Assembly: GCA_030141605.1 (NCBI GenBank)
Contig: JAQGDQ010000701.1
Coordinates: forward strand, 46,100-110,099
Length of the DNA stretch: 64,000 nucleotides
Origin: Tubiluchus corallicola
Lineage: Eukaryota; Priapulida; Priapulimorpha; Priapulimorphida; Tubiluchidae
Direction: 5' to 3'
The position numbers and the translations under genes were made by a program. Below the pieces are notes generated by a model. It made no database searches. It saw only the letters and a list, made by a program, of their open reading frames with translations, and was not told the origin of the DNA. Shown here one piece after another: positions 61,697 to 64,000 of this stretch. Within the stretch, counting starts at the first letter, position 1; each line of letters opens with the position of its first letter.

Positions 61697-62935
61697 TCCT
61701 TCTATTAGATTTGTAACATCAAAGGTCTAGGTAACAGAAATAGAAACGCAACCAATCTTACCTATTGATATCACACAAAGTACTTTCAGTAGATCCAAAC
61801 AGCTTATGATATCCATCACAAATTCCTGGAAAATATACTACACAGCCAATAAAATGAATGTCCTTTAAAATGATCAGCTAAAACAACTGACCACTTTTTT
61901 TGTTATATTTTACATACAATTATATAGTACAAGTACAACCAACAGAAACATTGGTATTCAAAAATATAAATGACACTACTTACAATGTCCAAACAGATAA
62001 TATGTTTTTAAACAAATTTTAAACTAGAAAAGAAAATTGTTGTCTTTAACAGGACGGAGCTAGCAAAATGTTGCTAATAAAATAATGTAAACTATTACTT
62101 TATTTCTGACAGGTGCCATTATTTTATGAAACTGAATATTGGAATTTGGTATGAACACGAACGTGATGTTCAATTTATCAAGTATATTGCATTATAACTC
62201 TATAAACTCGTGCAAAAACAAGTAACAACTTTCATGACAACTTTAAAGGAAAACCGGATGGTTGTTCAGACTCAATTTCATTTTAGTTTACTGTCCAAAA
62301 TATAAATTTTCTTGCCTACAATTGTTTCTGATATTTGAATAATTAGTCTAGAAAGTTAACAATCGAACACAGCTATTGCTTACGTCAGAAACTAACCACA
62401 GTTTGTGCAATAACAGGCATCTTCCCTTGCGCGTCAAGCATGTTTGCATAAGTGTTACAGTACTGCCTAAATGCATGATGTCACGAAAATGGGCTTCACA
62501 TCATATGACGTCAGACACCAACATGGCAGTTTATGATCATGGTTATCATGGCATCGCCTTCTATTTGTCGGCCACGCATATGTGACAAAAAGGCGCCACT
62601 GCCAATTTCAGTAGATTCACTGAGCTGCGCGTAGCTTTGAAAATTTAACAAAATTTGAGTATTCGAGGTAATTATTATTTAATCTAAGATTTGATTTAAA
62701 AAAGCTATTGTAGGTTTCAATAATTTAGAGCATTGTTTATTCTGATCTAATGTTTACACAATCGTCTGGTTTTCCTTTAATCTTGCAATAGAATAATCAA
62801 CCGGTCCATAACATCTAGCCACAAAGGTGGTAATGCTGTCTTACTTGAAATAGATCAGGGTTGATGAAAAAGTCTGTGAAATTGTGGCGTAGTTCAACTA
62901 AAGTTTGTTGGATGCAGCGCTTTGCTATTGCAGTA
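43156..62935 (-). CDS. SLC44A1: SLC44A1-like choline transporter, 5' end missing
   Basis: Exons, 5' to 3' on the minus strand: 62,935-62,845; 61,825-61,762; 60,712-60,672; 58,408-58,298; 55,202-55,046; 53,326-53,188; 52,382-52,217; 51,206-51,060; 49,108-48,993; 45,810-45,644; 43,434-43,246; 43,164-43,156. About 465 codons are visible against roughly 650 in human SLC44A1, so the first membrane helix and most of the Cys-rich outer loop lie upstream or were missed. Family marks in order: RYFAGVMIW, WCLQLIQACQDIVIAGAV, SRDKRYLGTPI, RYHLGSAALGSLI, LWCFEKILKFINRNAYIEIA, FLSVYEM-type VSVYEMVIDTLFICF and HNDG. A short loop before the last helix favours SLC44A1 over A2/A4. The family transports choline (some members ethanolamine) across plasma and organelle membranes. 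Oddities: the 58.3-58.4 kb exon has a frame conflict, and the last exon would encode only Ile-Leu-stop. Confidence 0.9.
43761..44440 (-). mobile_element. TTAA MITE, family G copy 2
   Basis: AGGGCAAGAAGAGGGTTACC to GATTTTCTTGTGCT, flanked by TTAA on both sides, 680 bp, in an SLC44 intron. It aligns end to end with the reverse complement of 15,058-15,656. Confidence 0.82.
46315..46574 (+). mobile_element. pogo-like MITE family A, 5' fragment (copy 4)
   Basis: It starts CAGTCAACCTCGGATATAAG after TA and follows the family to TTCGATCAA, where similarity stops abruptly and a duplicated block follows. The right half is missing. Confidence 0.8.
46590..47029 (+). repeat. Duplicated 0.45-kb block, copy B
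   Basis: Direct repeat of 41,946-42,413, lying between a truncated and a complete family A element and ending right at the TA before the latter. Confidence 0.7.
47031..47483 (+). mobile_element. pogo-like MITE, family A copy 5
   Basis: CAGTCAACCTCGGATATAAG to CAAGGTTGACT with flanking TA, 453 bp, in an SLC44 intron. Confidence 0.87.
48001..48085. repeat. Impure CAT/CAC trinucleotide tract
   Basis: Degenerate (CAT/ATC)n sequence in an SLC44 intron. Confidence 0.7.
48364..48834 (-). mobile_element. pogo/Tigger-like MITE, family B copy 2
   Basis: CAGTGTTCCCTCACTTATC and AAGTAGCGAGGGAACACTG with TA on each side, 471 bp, inverted relative to copy 1. Confidence 0.88.
49878..49949 (+). tRNA. tRNA-like sequence, formal anticodon AGT (Thr)
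   Basis: It contains an A-box TAGCTCAGCTGG and a B-box-like GGGTTGAAATCCC (canonical: GGTTCGAATCC). The cloverleaf has acceptor, D and anticodon stems each with one mismatch and a perfect T stem; the loop ATAGTAA gives AGT. A T6 run follows 3 bases after the end, as in a pol III terminator. The discriminator base is A, and CA follows. The mismatches suggest a pseudogene or SINE head, but a functional gene cannot be excluded. Confidence 0.4.
51795..51862. repeat. Short tandem GTGAGATAATTCATTAA motif
   Basis: Three copies of AAGTGAGATAATTCATTAAG separated by 0-12 bp in an SLC44 intron. Confidence 0.6.
53341..53712. repeat. 22-bp minisatellite, about 17 copies
   Basis: The unit GCCGGGAGTTAGCCGTTTATTT varies mainly at TTAnYnnTTA positions. 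The array lies in the SLC44 intron directly upstream of the exon that starts at 53,326; the first unit is only about 15 bp from that exon. Confidence 0.9.
54825..55032 (-). mobile_element. TTAA MITE family G, partial copy 4
   Basis: It matches family G (AATGTTATCTGAACTTGTTTC, TTTTATACAGC, GGGTTTCTTGTGC) to its right end, about 14 bp from the SLC44 exon ending at 55,046. A more diverged piece near 54,060-54,170 may be the other end of the same copy. Confidence 0.55.
55231..56116 (+). mobile_element. hAT-like MITE, family E copy 4, with internal array
   Basis: It starts CAGTGATGGCTCATAGCTA and ends GAGCCGCTACTG, flanked by ACTGTAAC (55,223-55,230) and ATTGTAAC (56,117-56,124; 7 of 8 identical). 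The right end has been amplified into the 57-bp array described separately, which makes the copy 886 bp rather than about 520. Confidence 0.8.
55675..56124. repeat. 57-bp tandem array, eight units
   Basis: The GAGCCG motif recurs at 55,706, 55,763, 55,820, 55,877, 55,934, 55,991, 56,048 and 56,105, exactly 57 bp apart. Each unit is 44 bp of the family E right end, an 8-bp ATCGTAAC-type target duplication and 5 bp of flank. Units 2-4 and 5-7 form a 171-bp higher-order duplication. Because 57 is a multiple of three, long open frames of 236 and 245 aa appear on both strands; they are not genes. Confidence 0.92.
56128..56653 (+). mobile_element. pogo-like MITE, family D
   Basis: CAGTGGAACCGCGACACATG and CGCATCTCGTGGTATCATTG are diverged inverted ends with TA on each side. 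The interior repeats ATACGAAAA/TTCGTA-type motifs. It abuts the 57-bp array on its left. Confidence 0.65.
56676..57282 (+). mobile_element. I/R1-like LINE, 3' end fragment
   Basis: A 93-aa frame (56,676-56,957) contains LLGQGNFKDFLFKI and CICSEEAQTVEHLLFN, the arrangement found at the C-terminal end of non-LTR retrotransposon polyproteins (a GHG-F motif, then C-x-C-x-EE-x-T-x-EH-LL). A 0.3-kb 3' UTR ends in (TAA)n, the usual tail of I-type elements. The 5' part is missing. It lies in an SLC44 intron. Confidence 0.75.
57640..57780 (+). repeat. Interspersed repeat J, copy 2
   Basis: It shares ATCTACTCTTnAAnATATT, TTTTTTCAAAAATGA and CACACAAACAC with the DUSP23 intron block at 10,075-10,205. 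Confidence 0.5.
58522..58991 (-). mobile_element. pogo-like MITE, family A copy 6
   Basis: CAGTCAACCTCGGGTATAAG to CGACGTTGACTG with TA on each side, 470 bp, inverted relative to the other five copies. Confidence 0.88.
59370..59734 (+). mobile_element. 5'-truncated LINE copy with 11-bp target duplication
   Basis: From ATAAAAGATTAGCGCTCGC to its (TAA)n tail it matches 56,830-57,280. It is flanked by the perfect direct repeat TTAACTTTCTT (59,359-59,369 and 59,735-59,745), the signature of target-primed reverse transcription. Confidence 0.88.
59981..60348 (+). mobile_element. MITE, family H copy 2
   Basis: AATAAGTCTTTTCACAGTTT to GAAACTACGAAGCGGCTTAT, 368 bp, matching 9,361-9,746 throughout. 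Confidence 0.7.
60845..61411. mobile_element. piggyBac-like MITE
   Basis: CCCTTTCGCTACGGA after TTAA, and TACGTAGTGCAAGGG before TCAA (a one-base change from TTAA), form inverted ends typical of piggyBac. No transposase frame. SLC44 intron. Confidence 0.6.
61620..61693. repeat. (CT)n microsatellite
   Basis: A CT dinucleotide run of about 70 bp in an SLC44 intron, some 70 bp from the exon ending at 61,762. Confidence 0.9.
62247..62776 (+). mobile_element. TTAA-flanked MITE, family F copy 2
   Basis: AGGAAAACCGGATGGTTGTT to CGTCTGGTTTTCCT with TTAA on both sides, 530 bp. It ends about 70 bp from the SLC44 exon at 62,845. Confidence 0.8.
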
Positions 62936-63785
62936 CTGAAAAACAAACGAACAGCATTATTTACAAACAGAAAATAATTATATAAAAAAAACCAAACTTC
63001 ATATTTATTACAAATATAATGTGTATATTGTCAGTTTGCACAGCACAGGCAGCTTTCAATGCCTATATCCAGGGCACTTTATTTATGACTTTAGTCATAA
63101 ATTGCATAAATAGCTTATTTAATACTAATTTCAGATTTTATTTATGACTATTTATGACGTGTCAAATTTTGACCAAAAATGCCATCCTGAGCTAAAAGAA
63201 ATACATATTTTTAATCAGAATCTTGTATTTTGCCTTTCTTCGTTCTTCATTACATTAAAATGTAATAAAAATGTCTACTTTCATCATTCCAAGGCCTGAA
63301 GTTTCTCGTATTGTTTTGCATGCAGGCATCCCTCCAGACTGAAATCCGTGATCGTGTTTATAATAATTATAGTATCGGTTTTAATTTGTTTAGGATGACC
63401 TATAAAATTACTGCTCATAAAAATCAATCTATTAATTAATTCGTACAGTCACAATTCGTAGCCACAATTAGTACAAGTAAATAATGTATTTTTTTAAATA
63501 TCGATTTTAAATTTAATGTTGGAAAATACTATTGGCTATTACATCTTTCTAGGGAACCGTCACGTATGTTTTCTAATTAAAATTACATTAAGCAAAATAA
63601 CTAAACAAGAAAAACAGTTAAATTTTAATGACAATGAAGCAACAAATTCTCCCAAAGATAAAATATGCTCAAATTCTAGTAGACGGCATTATTCTTATTT
63701 CTTGAGGATGAGGCAGTAAGGCACGGGAAACGCTTGCGGCAAACTCGAGCTAAAACCTACACCCAAGCCATTGACTTACGCCGCT

Positions 63786-63881
63786 TAGGGGTAAGCATCG
63801 AAGTTCGGTTCGATTCGAATTCGAAAGTCACAAAGTCGGTTCGATTCGAATTCGCTTTCTGGTAGAGAATGCTCACCCCTA
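63786..63881. mobile_element. 96-bp palindromic hAT MITE
   Basis: TAGGGGTAAGCAT and ATGCTCACCCCTA are near-perfect inverted ends, flanked by the perfect 8-bp duplication ACGCCGCT (63,778-63,785 and 63,882-63,889). The inside is two copies of TCGGTTCGATTCGAATTCG. Confidence 0.9.
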
Positions 63882-64000
63882 ACGCCGCTAGGATGAGAAA
63901 GGCACTGAAATGAACGTGCAAAGAAAAGAATTAGAAGTGTAGATTTCTGTTATTGTGCAGAGCGTAGGTTTGAGGCGGCAGAACTTTAGGACATTAAAAT

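Noticed and set aside
63280-63350. Candidate further SLC44 exon on the minus strand
   Set aside because: An acceptor-like TTTCAG precedes a short Cys-containing frame, but no clear donor or match to the family's outer loop was seen.

Overview
This window is nuclear DNA from an animal. The genes are spliced (GT-AG introns from about 0.2 to 3.7 kb), AT-rich and widely spaced, and they match animal families: geminin, an SMAP-type ArfGAP, a choline-transporter-like SLC44 protein, a DUSP23-type phosphatase and a probable GON7 subunit. Everything between the exons is dense in short non-autonomous DNA transposons and minisatellites. An invertebrate is likely, but I cannot name the phylum from the sequence alone.

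Layout. 1-8,600: no recognised coding gene; a minus-strand tRNA-like sequence, a 140-bp tandem repeat, a hAT-like element with 8-bp target duplications, and a CCAAT/CRE-rich promoter-like patch near 6 kb. 8,658-9,263 (+): two-exon GON7-like gene. 9,820-10,687 (+): two-exon DUSP23-like phosphatase with two substituted catalytic-site residues. 13,353-31,095 (-): complete 12-exon SMAP1/2-type ArfGAP gene (490 aa as I splice it). 33,115-39,754 (+): complete 6-exon geminin gene (219 aa), head-to-head with SMAP. 43,156 to beyond 62,935 (-): 3' two thirds of an SLC44A1-like gene, convergent with geminin; its N-terminal exons lie upstream or were not recognised.

The five genes do not form a pathway. 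SMAP proteins act on Arf GTPases in clathrin-dependent traffic, geminin restrains replication licensing, SLC44 proteins move choline, GON7 belongs to the KEOPS tRNA-modification complex, and DUSP23 is a small phosphatase. The only plausible regulatory link is the 2-kb head-to-head interval between SMAP and geminin.

Mobile DNA dominates. At least five families have CAGT ends and TA target duplications (pogo/Tigger-like, one with six copies). There are two hAT-like families with 8-bp duplications, two TTAA families resembling Kolobok or piggyBac, piggyBac-like copies, two 3' fragments of an I/R1-like LINE (one with an 11-bp target duplication), and an unclassified 0.7-kb repeat. Several minisatellites and element ends lie within tens of bases of splice sites or stop codons. 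The most unusual structure is a 57-bp array at 55.7-56.1 kb whose unit equals the right end of a hAT-like element plus its 8-bp target duplication plus 5 flanking bases. I found no convincing new biological system; the strongest leads are that array, the altered DUSP23 active site, and a frame conflict in one SLC44 exon.
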